A stretch of 64,000 bases of DNA from Corythucha ciliata (lineage: Eukaryota; Arthropoda; Insecta; Hemiptera; Tingidae): the NCBI GenBank assembly GCA_038030265.1, contig CM075942.1:43428751-43492750 (forward strand). The letters run 5' to 3'. Made by a program: the position numbers and the translations under genes. The notes under the pieces are model-generated. The model ran no database searches. It was not told the DNA's origin and saw only the letters and a program-made list of their open reading frames with translations. Of this stretch, positions 48,391-59,445 are shown one piece after another; position 1 is the stretch's first letter, and each line of letters starts with the position of its first letter.

Positions 48391-49899
48391 GAGAATACTG
48401 GCCGAGATCGACTGTCACCACCATGGACAATCTTCAATGCATTCTAGAGGCTCGATAATGGGAGCTAAAGAGCTGACTTTGGTATCTTTTGTCTGGATAT
48501 TTCATCAGCTTTCTTTTTGAAAAGGGATGATTTTGCTCCAGAGTACGTCTTTTCGGAGTTATGAGCGAAGAACTCTCCAAATTTCATGATTTTTCGCCAT
48601 TTACATGCTGGTGAAGCCATATCCGGATTGAGTTGATAACTATAGCCCGGCCAAAGATTGAAGAACATCGAATCTCCACCTAAGTTCTCACTGAGAGCTT
48701 CCCCTTACCCCTTCCATTGTACAGCCGTTTACCTCCTAAAGTTTTGAAACTTCTTATCACTCGGGGATCGCGGTTCACTGATCTTTCTGACTACAACTGG
48801 TAGATGTTTTGATTTGTTAAATTTTGTCAAGAATCCTTATTTTTCGTGCTCAAATACTAAAATGTTTCACTTTTCCTTCGGTCTTTCGGCGGAAGGGTTG
48901 ATATTTAAACGATGACGTACATTCATTGTTTGTGCAATTCCTTCCGAAGCTATGAGGCTGAGTTGCCGAAGTGAGTAAGCCAACATGATAATTATTTTCC
49001 TATTTATTTTACAATCTACGCATCGTTATCCTTGGTATGATTCCTATTTTTGGTTTTAGGACCGGAAGAACGTCCTTTGTCGAGACAAACCTTCTCAAAA
49101 CGAGTCTTTAACCAGGAAAACTACAACCCGATTGCTCGACAAATCTGTTGAAGCCTGCTTCGTTAAATTGAAACGTTCCTGGTCCGAGCGACGGAAAATA
49201 GCCACAAATCTCTACTTTTACATAGTTATCTGTTGTTTTTTTGGTGAAACTATCGGGATTTCACGGAATTCTCAAGTAAAAGTCTTATTAAGACCCCCAC
49301 GCACGGGTTGTCTTGTCTTTGACTCGAACTCGAAGCGTTTCAGTGTCGAACACGAATGCAATTTACAGAAGCCCCTTTCGAGTTAGCGTCGAAAACAAGA
49401 CAAACTGTGTGTGGAGGGCCCTTCATGTTTATTTGCCGTTCTAAAAAGTTATCTACTTGCCTGTGTGGTATCCATGTCTGACTGTTTCCTTTCTGAATAC
49501 ATGTTTGCATTTTTTGCTTGACTGGATGTTTTCGTTGAAACTGACCAGACGCGGGCCAACAGTTTTGCTCATGGGGGGGGGGGAGCAAAATAAGTCCCTT
49601 TGCCACTTGGCAAACTTTAGCGTAGCCACAACCTAAAAACATTCATTTCGTCTTCAAGAAACAAGGGCCGGGTCTCCTACCTAACTCGATTTTTGCCAGG
49701 TAAGAAAAGGTCGAGCGCCAAGAGCGGGGTTCATAATGCACAGTCTACTCGGAGAACAATACAGCGATTTCCCTTTTCACCCACTTAATCACTCCCACAC
49801 ACCGCCACCGATTATACTAAAAAGTAGGAACTTCACACCACCAAAATCCAGATCGTTAGACCGACAAACCAAACAATTTGGCTCACGGTCAGATTCAAA

Positions 49900-50120
49900 A
49901 CTAATCATAGGCATGTGGCACTTTCAAAAACAAAAATCGCCATTTTTGACTCTCACAAACGCCAGATTTGCGGATTTTTGCTCTTCCAAATCTTTTGGTG
50001 GATTTGTCTCGTTAAAATCGTAATTTCGTGAAATTTGCTTGTTCAAACTCCAAATTTCGTGGGTTTTGCTCTTTCAAAAACCTCTTTTACTGAATTTCAC
50101 TCTTTCAGAACCTTTATTAC
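49900..50120. repeat. Degenerate tandem tract inside the 48643 element
   Basis: Units of about 35 bp such as AATTTCGTGAAATTTGCTTG and AATTTCGTGGGTTTTGCTCT, ending with CTTTCA(A/G)AA(C)CCT. Same register as 13480..13800. Confidence 0.5.
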
Positions 50121-50139
50121 ATAAAATAAATTATAAATT

Positions 50140-51480
50140 TATTTATATGACAAAGACCAACGTCGAAAAGCCAGAGCAGTTCATCCACCAAGGGAGGGGG
50201 GCGGTATCATCATTGCACAAATCAATTTCTTTCTCCCTAAGTGATGTACCAACACTATTTCGAGCAAGATCGTTCTTGATGGCTCCCCACACCAACTCAA
50301 TCGGATTTAAGTCGGGGTGATAAAGGAGGGAGACGCAGAGGTATGTGACCAAAAGATCGGATCAAGTCATCCACCACGAAGGATTTCTCGATGGGAACGC
50401 TTCTCACGAGTTCGAGAAGTTCTGCTTTCGTTGATGTTTCGCAGAATTCGATGCCATGCTGGGAAAGCTATTCGACAATCACGCGCTTAAGGCTGCCGGA
50501 ATTCGGCTTTTTGTTTCTTTCGAGGCAATGATAACTCGCGTTGTTCATGACTGTGACACTGCCTGCCGGCACGTTGGGTAGGAAGCACGTACTGAGCCAT
50601 TTCGAGAAATTCTCAGCATTCATGGACGTGTGATAGTCCCCTGAAGTACTTGAGAATCTGAAAATCAGGAGACCGTCTCTAACGAAGCCTTGCTCCCCAC
50701 CTCCATGAACAACAATAAGTCGATTGCCCTTGCCTGAAATATAAAATCACGAGAAACTATTTTCATGCTAAAGAAATGAAGGATATCAGCTCACCTATTT
50801 TATGAGTAGCCCCCAATTCATCCTCCGACTGCCAACACGATGTAACGTTGTGGGCCTCTTGTACGTAAGTTTCATCCAGGAAGACAATATTCTTGTTGGC
50901 CTCTCGATGTTTTTTTATCTCCCTCAGGTAGGAGACCCTACGGGTTGCAATTTCTGGCCGCTCAATTAGAATTTTACGATTGGATTGACACTTCTTCCAC
51001 TTAAACCCCAGGTGATGTAGGCGCTGCCAAATGTACTCCTTACCGCAGTCTACAACGCCTTGCTCTAGTAACTCCTTATGGAGAAGCCTAATTGACGGGC
51101 ACTGCTTTTTAACAACATAAAACTGCGAACTTTAAAACGAATGGCACTGTCAGTAAAAGAATCGAACTCGACTCGCTTCTTATGTGGACTGTTCTTCCTC
51201 GTAGGTGTGGTGAAAAGTGACCGACTCGTACTCGAGCCCTCTGAGGTCGATCGTTCGGCTTCCTTCACGATGCGGAAAACAGAAGACCGGGAAACACCGG
51301 TCGCCTCAGCCACCAAACTGTTGATGTCAGGCTTAGGCTCTTCCTCTACCTTCTGCCGGGTAAAATACTGAAAAAACGATTTGCCTTGCTTGGCTTCCTA
51401 AAGTTCTTCTTTTCGGTCTTTCACTCATTTCTGAAATCAAATACAACATCTTGTCTCTCAAAGTATTAAAATCATTAATT
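50140..51480 (-). pseudogene. IS630/Tc1-mariner-related DDE transposase, inactivated, with 61-bp intron
   Basis: Read from the right: a helix-turn-helix (VAEATGVSRSSVFRIVKEAE), a KRVEFDSFTDSAIR linker, GKEYIWQRLHHLGFKWKKC, catalytic motif 1 FLDETYVQ, then GKGNRLIVVHGGG, GDYHTSMNAENFSKWL, motif 2 VTVMNNASYH and motif 3 YHPDLNPIELVWGAIKN. An intron (50734..50794; GTGAGC to TTTCAG) splits GATHKIG from KGNRL in phase. Motif 2 has N where the family has catalytic D. It also has one in-frame TAG (before LSQHGIEF) and at least three frameshifts. Spacing from motif 2 to motif 3 is about 76 residues, much longer than in classical mariner. Confidence 0.85.
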
Positions 51481-51660
51481 ATCTCATGTCTACTTACTTT
51501 AATCACGACAAAAAAACCGTTGAGGCAAAAAAAAAACACTCATCTCACTGATAGAAATATCGGAAAATATCGATTGCACGAAAAACTGGTGGGGGGTTAA
51601 GTACATACTAATCGGCGCTAGTAGCGCTACCGTCGATTTCTTTAGTCTTTGGCCGGGCTA

Positions 51661-52028
51661 TAGTTCATCTTAGCGCTCTAAAATTCGACTCAATAATTTA
51701 ATGTCGACGACATTTCGGATGAAATTTCAAAAAAATCGCTTAAATTCACACGTTTATTAAAAATACGGCACAAAAATTTAATATAACAAAGCCCTTGGAA
51801 AACTACCGAAACTTTTCGACATTTTTGAAGAGAGGGTGGTGAAAATAGAGGAAGAAGTTCGGCTTAATGAAACAAATTGTGGTATCAAAATTATTACTTC
51901 TGGGACGGCTTAGGGTATCCGTATACGGAATGAAATGCACTCTTTCCGACCGCCAGCTGCCGGAGCGAAATTTTTTTTCTTTGTCCAGTTTCTTTTCGTA
52001 CACCCCGTTCATTATATAGAAAAATATA
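51661..52028. other. Intergenic; carries the GTGCATTTC module
   Basis: 51927..51972 holds GAATGAAATGCACTCTTTCC and CGCCAGCTGCCGGAGCG in reverse orientation, as in the CAGGGTG family A arms. No gene. Confidence 0.5.
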
Positions 52029-52228
52029 CAGGGTGTTCCAGGAGGAAACGTCAGTACTTGCACATGTTGTACTACTAAGTAGGGCGAACCAAAATTACTA
52101 GGACATAGGGTCGGAAACGCTTTGTTTCAGAGTTACAGGGAATTTAGTGTTTTTTATGCCAAATCACCCAAATCAGCGACCCAAAAAACATGAAGAATCG
52201 TCATAAAAACCTAGCCGGCAATTATTTC
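52029..52228 (+). mobile_element. Left end of a CAGGGTG element (B4), right end not found
   Basis: TA then CAGGGTGTTCCAGGAGGAAA. No inverted partner was seen to the right before the hairpin at 52229, so it is a truncated copy or a solo end. Confidence 0.4.
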
Positions 52229-52372
52229 CTGGGGGCTTATTCTCTAACTCCGAAGCAATAGCTTTTTCGAAGTCATGTGTTTATTTCATTAATTTTCTTC
52301 AAACAAATGAATGAAATAAACACAAGGCTGGCGAAAAAAATATTGCTTGTTGTTAGAGAATAGGCCCCCTGG
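52229..52372. mobile_element. Hairpin MITE, GGGGGCCTATTCTCTAAC family, copy 2
   Basis: Nearly identical to 38909..39052 over its whole length, with a few changes (GGGGGCTTATT at the left end and AAGGCTGG inside). Confidence 0.8.
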
Positions 52373-52812
52373 ATTCACTACTTGTTATTACCTACTTTTT
52401 ATTATCTACTTTTTATTGTTGTTTTTTCGTACTTTTATATGAAAAGTTTAAAGAAAAACTATTTTAAAACCTATACCCGCTCCAACTAAAAGGACCCGCG
52501 GCTCGGTTACAAAACCATGCTTAATGAGTCTACCTTCAAAGTGATCTGAAGTTTCTATGGTTTAGAGTGAAAAAGAGGCCTCACGGAAGCAACCATAAAT
52601 GTCATGTTGACAAGCTATACATTAGGAAGCAGAGCTGACTAGTAATTGTTTAGATACAAATTTAATATAACAAAAATATATTATTAGTAGTCACGTAAAA
52701 AATGTCTTTAAAATACATGTTTTAGAAGAGAATGTCTTTTAAAATAAATTCACTAAAACAGGGGGAAAAGTTCAAAATTAAGAAGGAGGAAGAATTCCAT
52801 GGATAATCTATA

Positions 52813-53348
52813 TCAGGTAACTGATTTTTTAAAGTTGAACGAGTGCCATACTTTGGCTACTGCCCTCCAGTCGCGTGGAAAACCTTGTGCGAAAAAAGTT
52901 CGTACCATTCGGGGCAGTTCTTCAAATAAAAATTCCCCTATTAAAACAATGTCAAAGAGTTCACTGGAAATAATAGAAACTCGTATGTACCTGAAATATT
53001 TGAACATCGGCCGACCAAACGAAATTTGCAGGAATCGCCTAGTGCTGATATGAGATCCGCACTTTCGTCATACTTCGTTATTTCCTCCGTTTGGTACCAA
53101 CCTTTGACTGGTACGTCCGGGGTCCTCCTGCCAAAAAATAAAAATCTGGAGGTCCTCAACCGAGCATTTCTTGTCATATACATGATTATTTCATCCGGCG
53201 ATACATATTTGTTATTGCACGCTGCCAGAGAAAGACATGCCCGTTCAGAGTGGCATGCAAAGTAAAGTGAGGGGGGGGGGGGTTCGTCCACTAAAAGGTT
53301 GTCGCTCAACCAGTGGCGGTTTCTCTGGGTATTCGCGGCATTCGCCAA
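52813..53348 (-). other. Unrecognised open stretches, possible gene remnant
   Basis: Two overlapping minus-strand frames: 52941..53348 has KYVSPDEIIMYMTRNARLR, then GWYQTEEITKYDESADLIS and KFRLVGRCSNISG; 52813..53007 has FLFEELPRMVRTFFAQGF and DWRAVAKVWHSF. They read like parts of one protein in two frames, but I recognise no family and found no intron of plausible size joining them. A 12-base G run lies at 53271. Confidence 0.25.
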
Positions 53349-53817
53349 ATGCCCTAGCTAGCTATTTTACATAATAACACAGCTAATAAAATTTTAAAAA
53401 TGCATTAGTTGAAACAAAATTACTTAAAACTGGCTTAATTTCATGGTGCGTAATGCCAGCTGAAGAGCAGAACGACTGAAAGTCATCGGGAAAGCCTCGA
53501 GAGCTCATTTATAACTTCTCAGGGCATTCGGTGAATTTTTTGCACAGTATAGCTGCCCCTAGACACTTAATTAGAGGATCGATAAGCCTCTGCCTGGACG
53601 AAAATATTCGCTACCCCCCTACGAATGCCCTCACCTTCGCCCATCTCATAATTCTATCGGCTTGGCTTTATCCCATTCACACCGGCTGAAAAGTGGAAAG
53701 TTTTTTTTTCTTAAAGTAAAGTATTTTCAGGGTTTTTGTTCAATAATTTATTGGTTATTTACTAGAAATGATCACACAAATAATGTAGGAAAAAACTGTC
53801 CGCGTTATTTACATTTA

Positions 53818-53959
53818 TAGCGTTCCCCATTTGCACAAAATTCTGCATTTGGGCAGTTCATTTCCACCCGTCTTCACTGAATTAAATCATATGTTAGTGG
53901 AGAAGTCGGGTGGAAATGAATAGTCCCGTTGCAGAATTTTGTGCAAATGTGGAACGCTA
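53818..53959. mobile_element. Short hairpin element, GCGTTTTCCATTTGCA family, copy 3
   Basis: TAGCGTTCCCCATTTGCACA with complement TGTGCAAATGTGGAACGCTA, then AAAATTCTGCA and CATTTCCACCCG arms. Loop at about 53880..53905. This is the best-kept copy. Confidence 0.75.
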
Positions 53960-54032
53960 ATAATTTCTGAATTTATTGTTTACGATATGTGGACTTTTGA
54001 CAGCTGATTGTGGCTGAATCTTCAACTATTTT

Positions 54033-54166
54033 ATAGCGTTTTTCATTAGAATACAATTCTGCACCGGGGCAATTCATTTCCACACGTCTTGTCCACAAAA
54101 ATATCTAATTCAGAGAGGACGGGTGGAAATGTACCGCCACAATGCAGAATATTGTATAATGTTACG
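54033..54166. mobile_element. Short hairpin element, same family, copy 4 (eroded)
   Basis: TAGCGTTTTTCATTAGAATA begins it; TTCATTTCCACACGTC and GACGGGTGGAAATG pair, but the right end is degraded. It is about 75 bp from copy 3, in the same orientation. Confidence 0.55.
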
Positions 54167-54476
54167 AGCAAAGCCCGGAATTGGACAGAGTCCGCATTGC
54201 CCAGGTATTTCTGTACAATGCTAACATTGCCCAGCCTTATCGTACAAAGTCCGAAATCTATGATGATCGTTCAACTTTTACGGACAGAGTCCAAAATTAC
54301 ACCTAATTTCAGACTTTGTACGAATTGGCTTGGTCCATGTCGACAATACACAAGCTATGGTTTGTACAAAGTTCATTTATAAGCGGGAGGTTATGTTTGT
54401 TCTGTTACGGTCAGTGCAGCGAGGGATAGTGGTTGTTCTTAATTTTCAAAAGTGATTGTCATTAGACAGGGTGGAA

Positions 54477-55894
54477 GGGGATAAGTGTGACAAAAATTCT
54501 TGGGTGATAGTAGGCCTCATTTGCGACCGAAATCATCATAATACACCATAGTCCGAAAATCAAAAACCTTCGAGATATGATTTTTCTAACGATTTTTAAG
54601 GCTTACATAATTTTGTTTAACTAACGGCGAGAAACTCGCATTCAATTTGAATTTTTGCAACTTTTGGTGATGGATTCAGAAAGAGAACACCATTTTACCT
54701 GACTATTTTCTGTCAGGATTATCCATTTTCGATAGACGTTACCTATCTATTTTATGTGCCCTTAAATGCGGCTCAAAGTCGTGCAGATGGGGGGTTTAAT
54801 TTTTTTCAAAAAAAGTCAATCCACGTTTGTCCACACTAAATCCGAGTTCACGGACAACCCGTGATACAGAAAAACAGCTTCAAAGTGTCCTTTAAAAAAA
54901 ATAGTTATGAGCGTTTTCTTAGTTGTCTGGTGATTTTTCGTCAGAAATGACGATTTCTTAGAAAAATAATGGGTTTTCTCTTCAAACTCGCTTGTTTTGA
55001 CCTGAAAAATTTGAACAAGTTTTGTGATTTTAGAGTGATAAAAAGCACTTAAACCTTGTCCAAAGCCATACGTTGAATTGAACTGATTATGCACGCCTAC
55101 CAAAGTAACAAAAAATGTCGCTCCGGCAGCTGGGGTGTCGGATAGAGTACATTTCACGAAATACGAATTCCGTTAATTTCACTTAATAAGCGATTATTCA
55201 GCAAGAATGGCTATAAAAATGTAGAGTAACAAAGTGAAATGTTAATTAATGCCGAATAATAGCTAAATAACTAAAAACTTCGAAACTTGTAGTAGTGCAA
55301 TGCACTTAACCTGACAGCCAGCTGCCGGAGCGACATTTTTTGATACTTTGGTAGGCGCACACATTGAATTCCACTCCAAGGATAGCTTTGGATGTGGTTT
55401 TATACCTTTTTAGCGTGTTAAAATCACAAGGATTGGTCGAATTTTTCAGGTCAAAACAAGCGATTTTGAAAAGAAAAAACATTATTTTTTCTAAAAAATG
55501 GTCATTTCTGACGAAAACTCACCAATCAACTAAGAAAACGCTTATGACTATTTTTGTAAAGGACACTTTGAAGATGTTTTTCTGAATCACGGGTTGTCCG
55601 TACACTCGGATTTAGCGTGGACAAACGTGGAGCACATAACATAGTTAACATCTATCGAAAATGGATAATTCTGACAGAAAATAGTGTTCTCTTTCCGAAT
55701 CCATCACCAAAAATTCAATTGAATGCTAGTTTCTCGCCGTTAGTTAAAAAAAAAGATGTAAGCCTTAAAAATCGTTGGAAAAATCATCTCGAAGGGTTTT
55801 GATTTTCGGACTATGGTTTATATGGTGATTTCGGTCGCAAATGAGGTCTACTTTCACCCAAATTTTTTTGTCACACTTATCCCCTTCCACCCTG
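54477..55894. mobile_element. Fold-back element, CAGGGTG family, copy A3
   Basis: CAGGGTGGAAGGGGATAAGT at the left with the complement ending CCTTCCACCCTG. Arms of about 600 bp correspond to 3094..4557. The flanks are GA and CA, so no TA duplication survives. Confidence 0.8.
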
Positions 55895-56016
55895 CATACA
55901 AGAATGACAGCTCAGATGCGACAGAAAGAAGTCGCTTCGATGGTAGTGAAAGAAAATAGTTTTATGTGGATGAATATATGCACATTAGTTGAATCAGGGC
56001 TGATTCTGATGGCTAA

Positions 56017-56156
56017 GGGTGGGTTTATCAAGGCACTTATTCTTCGGGTAAAGCCGGGATAAGTGTGGTTGCTATGGGGCTTTTTACAAACATTAATGTA
56101 AAGTTATTCGAGGAATTCTTATCCCGTGAGGTATCCAGTGATTGATAAACCCACCC
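56017..56156. mobile_element. Hairpin MITE, GGGTGGGTTTATCA ends
   Basis: GGGTGGGTTTATCAAGGCAC pairs with TTGATAAACCCACCC; inner GGGATAAG and CTTATCCC pair too. Flanked by TAA on the left and TAC on the right, so an eroded 3-bp duplication is possible. Confidence 0.65.
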
Positions 56157-56159
56157 TAC

Positions 56160-56510
56160 ACGCCGATCAACAACTAATCGCGATTACAATAGCAATTTGC
56201 ATCAGAAATATTATGGTCGCTAAATGGCAACTAATCGCGATCAATTCTAAACTTTGTTGGTGAAAACGGGTCTAAGGCCCGTATTCATAGTCGTCACTTG
56301 AGTAGAGTTTTTACTTATTTCGATTCAAAACAGGTGACTTACTTATTAGAACGACCGATTTGAAGCCACTTAAGCAAATACTCAGCTTGAGTGACGTCTA
56401 TGAATACGGCCCTAAAGCTTTTAATTGATCGTGATTAGTTGCCATTAGCGACCACATTATTTCTGACACAAAATATGCTATTGTAATCGTGATTAGTTGT
56501 TGATCGGCGT
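56160..56510. mobile_element. Inverted-repeat element split by a MITE
   Basis: ACGCCGATCAACAACTAATC and complement GATTAGTTGTTGATCGGCGT are the outer ends; GCAACTAATCGCGATCAATT and AATTGATCGTGATTAGTTGC are the inner ends. The 56276..56412 MITE sits between them, so it came later. Confidence 0.75.
56276..56412. mobile_element. Hairpin MITE, GGGCCGTATTC family, TAA duplication, copy 1
   Basis: GGCCCGTATTCATAGTCGTC and complement GACGTCTATGAATACGGCCC (allowing mismatches), TAA at 56273..56275 and 56413..56415. PIF/Harbinger-like by its TSD. Confidence 0.75.
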
Positions 56511-58299
56511 TGGTGACGGGCCTAAAATCCCTTATTTTATAGTGAATTTCACCCAAGGTAAATAGACTTACAGAGGTATGCTCGTAACTAAGGAAATTTT
56601 TGTCCAGCCCATAACCAGTTAAGAGGAACGCCACGAAAATGAGATGATTTCTTGAGGCCGTAGCCTGCTTAATCAGTCCCACTCACACACAATGCGTCGA
56701 GAGAAAATTGATTTGATCGCCCCTCTTTATTGGATATGCGCTTCCCGGAACTTTGTTTTTTGTCATTAAAAATTCGCACATTACATTACAAACAGGTCCA
56801 TGCCACCCCAGCCTTGATCCAGCCCTGGGTATTGGATTTGGAATGGAAGAGTAGAACACATTAATTTGGTATAACTTACGGATCGAATAGTACACCAGCC
56901 AAACACAGACCGTGTTTGACATTTTTTGATTTGATGATTTTCCAGTTTTTTAAAATAAAAAAACCTCCGGCAGTGTTTTCCTCAACCGGTGCATCCTCTG
57001 CAGCACGATGGACGTTTCTCCCAGTCGGAATTGCAATAGTCAGGGCAGAGTTAGGTTCAGATGCCAGTTCCTGTGAAAATAAATTTGGTAGTTTGTGATA
57101 ACACGACTAAGGTGCTTTATGGCTTCGGTTTTATCCAATAAATAATAAAATGTAAGCACATAAATAAATCTTTAGCAATGAGTTAGTTTCAAAGGCCGGA
57201 ATTTTCCTACGAATTTTGTCTTGCTATGTCCAATAAGCGGAAGAAAGAGCGTGAAAAAACAAGTCGGGCTTAAAGTTATTTCGGGGATGACATTTTTATA
57301 AAATTCTGTACGTCAGAGGTAAACTATCGTAAGTGGATTTTCATAAATTTTAAAATTTGAAATTCAAAAGTTTAAATTAAAAATTAATTTTGTTTAACCC
57401 TCCACGATAAGGCAAAACATACCTAAATCTCTTTTTGGTCTTTCCATTAAAGATCATCGTGGATCAGAATTGGACAGAAATATTTTTAAATTTAAAATTA
57501 TTTTTTAATCGAAATGGAAAAACGCTGCAAATTTTGCACATGGGTTTATTATTCGTGTATATTATAGCCAAATCCGGCTTAAAATTACAAGAAAATCGAC
57601 ACCCCACACCCCTACCCCTATGATCTCAAAACCTTTGAAAACCCCCATTTTGATTTTTTATCCGACGCAAGAAGGGAGGAAAAAAAAAATTAATAAATTA
57701 GTTTTGAGTATAAAACTGGAAGGTGGGATAAAAAGAAAACGTTTGCCCATCCGTTCTTGACAAAATATAAAATAAAAGTGCGTCTAGACAAACGAGCCTC
57801 TGTGAGTGGGAACGACATCGGTCGGTGTGGAGGAGTGAGGAGAGGTGCGTTGCGTGGCAACGAGAAGAACCCCTGCAGGAATAGGAAACAAAATGCAATA
57901 GCCATCCGAAGCGCATCTTGGTGGCAAATTTTGGCAAAAATTTTCATGCCTAGACATGACAACCGTATTTTCATGATAGTTGCGACGTTGCGAGTCATGA
58001 AAGTACGCGTTTTCACATCGAGTAGGATAAAAAAAATGTACCTGACCGAAAACATAGGTGTATTATTCAGAATGAATAATAAAACAAAAGCACTTAAGGC
58101 AGTTTACCTCTGAGGTTCAGAATTATACACAGAAGGTACAGAATTTCCCGGAGAATGCAACAATTCCTTAATAAAATCCAGGATTGGTGCACAAATAAAT
58201 TGAGAAATCGCATGCCAAGTAGTAGACGAGGCATGATTGGAGTGGTGTCTGTGAAACTTTCCCTTAATTGTTTCGAAGGCTTATTAGTGTGTAATGCAC
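56511..58299. other. Intergenic, no gene established
   Basis: 56889..57072 could be read as a minus-strand exon (acceptor TTTCACAG, donor GTAAGT), but no neighbouring exon keeps the frame. 58170..58240 resembles part of the 30854 element. Nothing else was recognised. Confidence 0.35.
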
Positions 58300-58319
58300 G
58301 TATTCAGAAACCAAACTTA

Positions 58320-58460
58320 GGGCCGTATTCAGAGACCTTCCTTAATTTTTAAGACCTCCTTAAAGTGCTTCGAAAAAGGTGATACATTTTAATGGTCCGT
58401 AAATGGTCTTTGCACAACTTGAATTAGGACTCCGATAAGGAAGGTCTCTGAATACGGCCA
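58320..58460. mobile_element. Hairpin MITE, GGGCCGTATTC family, TTA duplication, copy 2
   Basis: GGGCCGTATTCAGAGACCTT with complement AAGGTCTCTGAATACGGCC, TTA at 58317..58319 and 58461..58463. Confidence 0.75.
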
Positions 58461-58589
58461 TTAACCTTTACGTCTCCTTGGCGATTTGTAGCTATCGCTA
58501 GCGGCGCTAGTGTCGTGTGATAATGAAACCGGTACTCCCAACATATGTTAAATGATAACAAGTTTTGTGTTTTTTAAAGTGTTTTTTCG

Positions 58590-58867
58590 GGGTCAACGTC
58601 CGTAACGTTTCGGGAAAAAAGTAGTCAGTTGGCCAAAAGTGACGAGAACAGACGAACATGGTTTCTGATACATTTACACCCAAACGTCAAGCAAACTCCT
58701 AAGCCTTTCGGCGGTCGACATTCTCCCAACACTGGGCTAATTGATAACTGACACCGTTGAACCCTAAATTTTTGGGAAACAATGACATGATAATGTGTGT
58801 CTTGGTTTCGACGCGAAGAGCAATCGAAGACACAGCAGTTTTCTCTGGATTCACCATTGAAAGACAT
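58590..58867 (-). pseudogene. THAP domain remnant
   Basis: From the ATG at 58867 the first Cys pair appears (CCVFDC). After a frame change the hydrophobic FPK motif and a Trp follow. The third zinc ligand pair comes with VCSRHFWPTDYFFPE, then LRTLTPKK, as in the C2CH signature C-x4-C ... C-x2-H. At least two stops interrupt it, so it is a remnant of a transposase or of a THAP-type gene. Confidence 0.6.
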
Positions 58868-59445
58868 CCCACGAGCGCCTTAGCATTTCTTTATTGGTAC
58901 TCGCCAGCTCACCCTTTTTGTTTTAGTGCTCAGAGAACGGCACGGGTTCAGCAAAATGGTTGAAAACGATTTTGAATCGGTGTTTTCGAGTTTTCTTGCC
59001 CCAGCAAATACCCGGTAGTGAAAGTTTCTGTACGGGTGTACCACGTACCCGCATAACGTCTTGTTTTCTTTATTCGGCGATGCCAAAGGTACAATATCGA
59101 GGCCTCCTCGTTACCGTCGGATGTTTTAGCCGTAGTTCACGGTAAAAAAGTGTCACTGACCAACATTTTTGATATATGGAACTTCCTCATTGTAGAAAAC
59201 CCTTTGTGGTTTGTTGCCAAACGACAACAACAAATCACATGGAGTACCGGACTCAATGTTTCTCTGAAACGCCACCAGATATCGTATCCCTTAGCTACAA
59301 TCGCCAATAGCGCTTCGAAACAGATGACTCATTTTTATAAACCATCTCATTTTTTAACTCCTCAAGTTAAGGCTTCGTAAAATTGGGTTTCTGAATACGG
59401 CCCAACATCTAGTTTTATTTCGCCAAAAATTTGAATTAATTACTC

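Larger units (their letters stand above)
48643..51660. mobile_element. TA-flanked DNA transposon carrying a DDE transposase pseudogene
   Basis: Ends TAGCCCGGCCAAAGA (48643) and complement (ending 51660), with TA on each side. The minus strand carries the transposase at 50140..51480. A degenerate tandem tract (49900..50120) and a short palindrome (49310..49410) lie in its left half, which has no gene. Confidence 0.75.
58300..59396. mobile_element. Probable DNA transposon remnant with THAP domain
   Basis: ACGTATTCAGAAACCAAACT at the left and GGGTTTCTGAATACGGCCC at the right are inverted ends. Inside are a later MITE (58320..58460) and a minus-strand THAP-domain remnant. THAP domains occur in P-element-like and other DNA transposases; I cannot choose among them. 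Confidence 0.45.

Noticed and set aside
56889..57072. Possible minus-strand exon (acceptor CACAG, donor GTAAGT, ELASEPNSALTIAIPTGRN)
   Set aside because: No flanking exon keeps the frame, and the frame reads through a T-run (56950 region).
57690..58113. Overlapping open frames on both strands
   Set aside because: No family motif, no splice sites with coherent phase.
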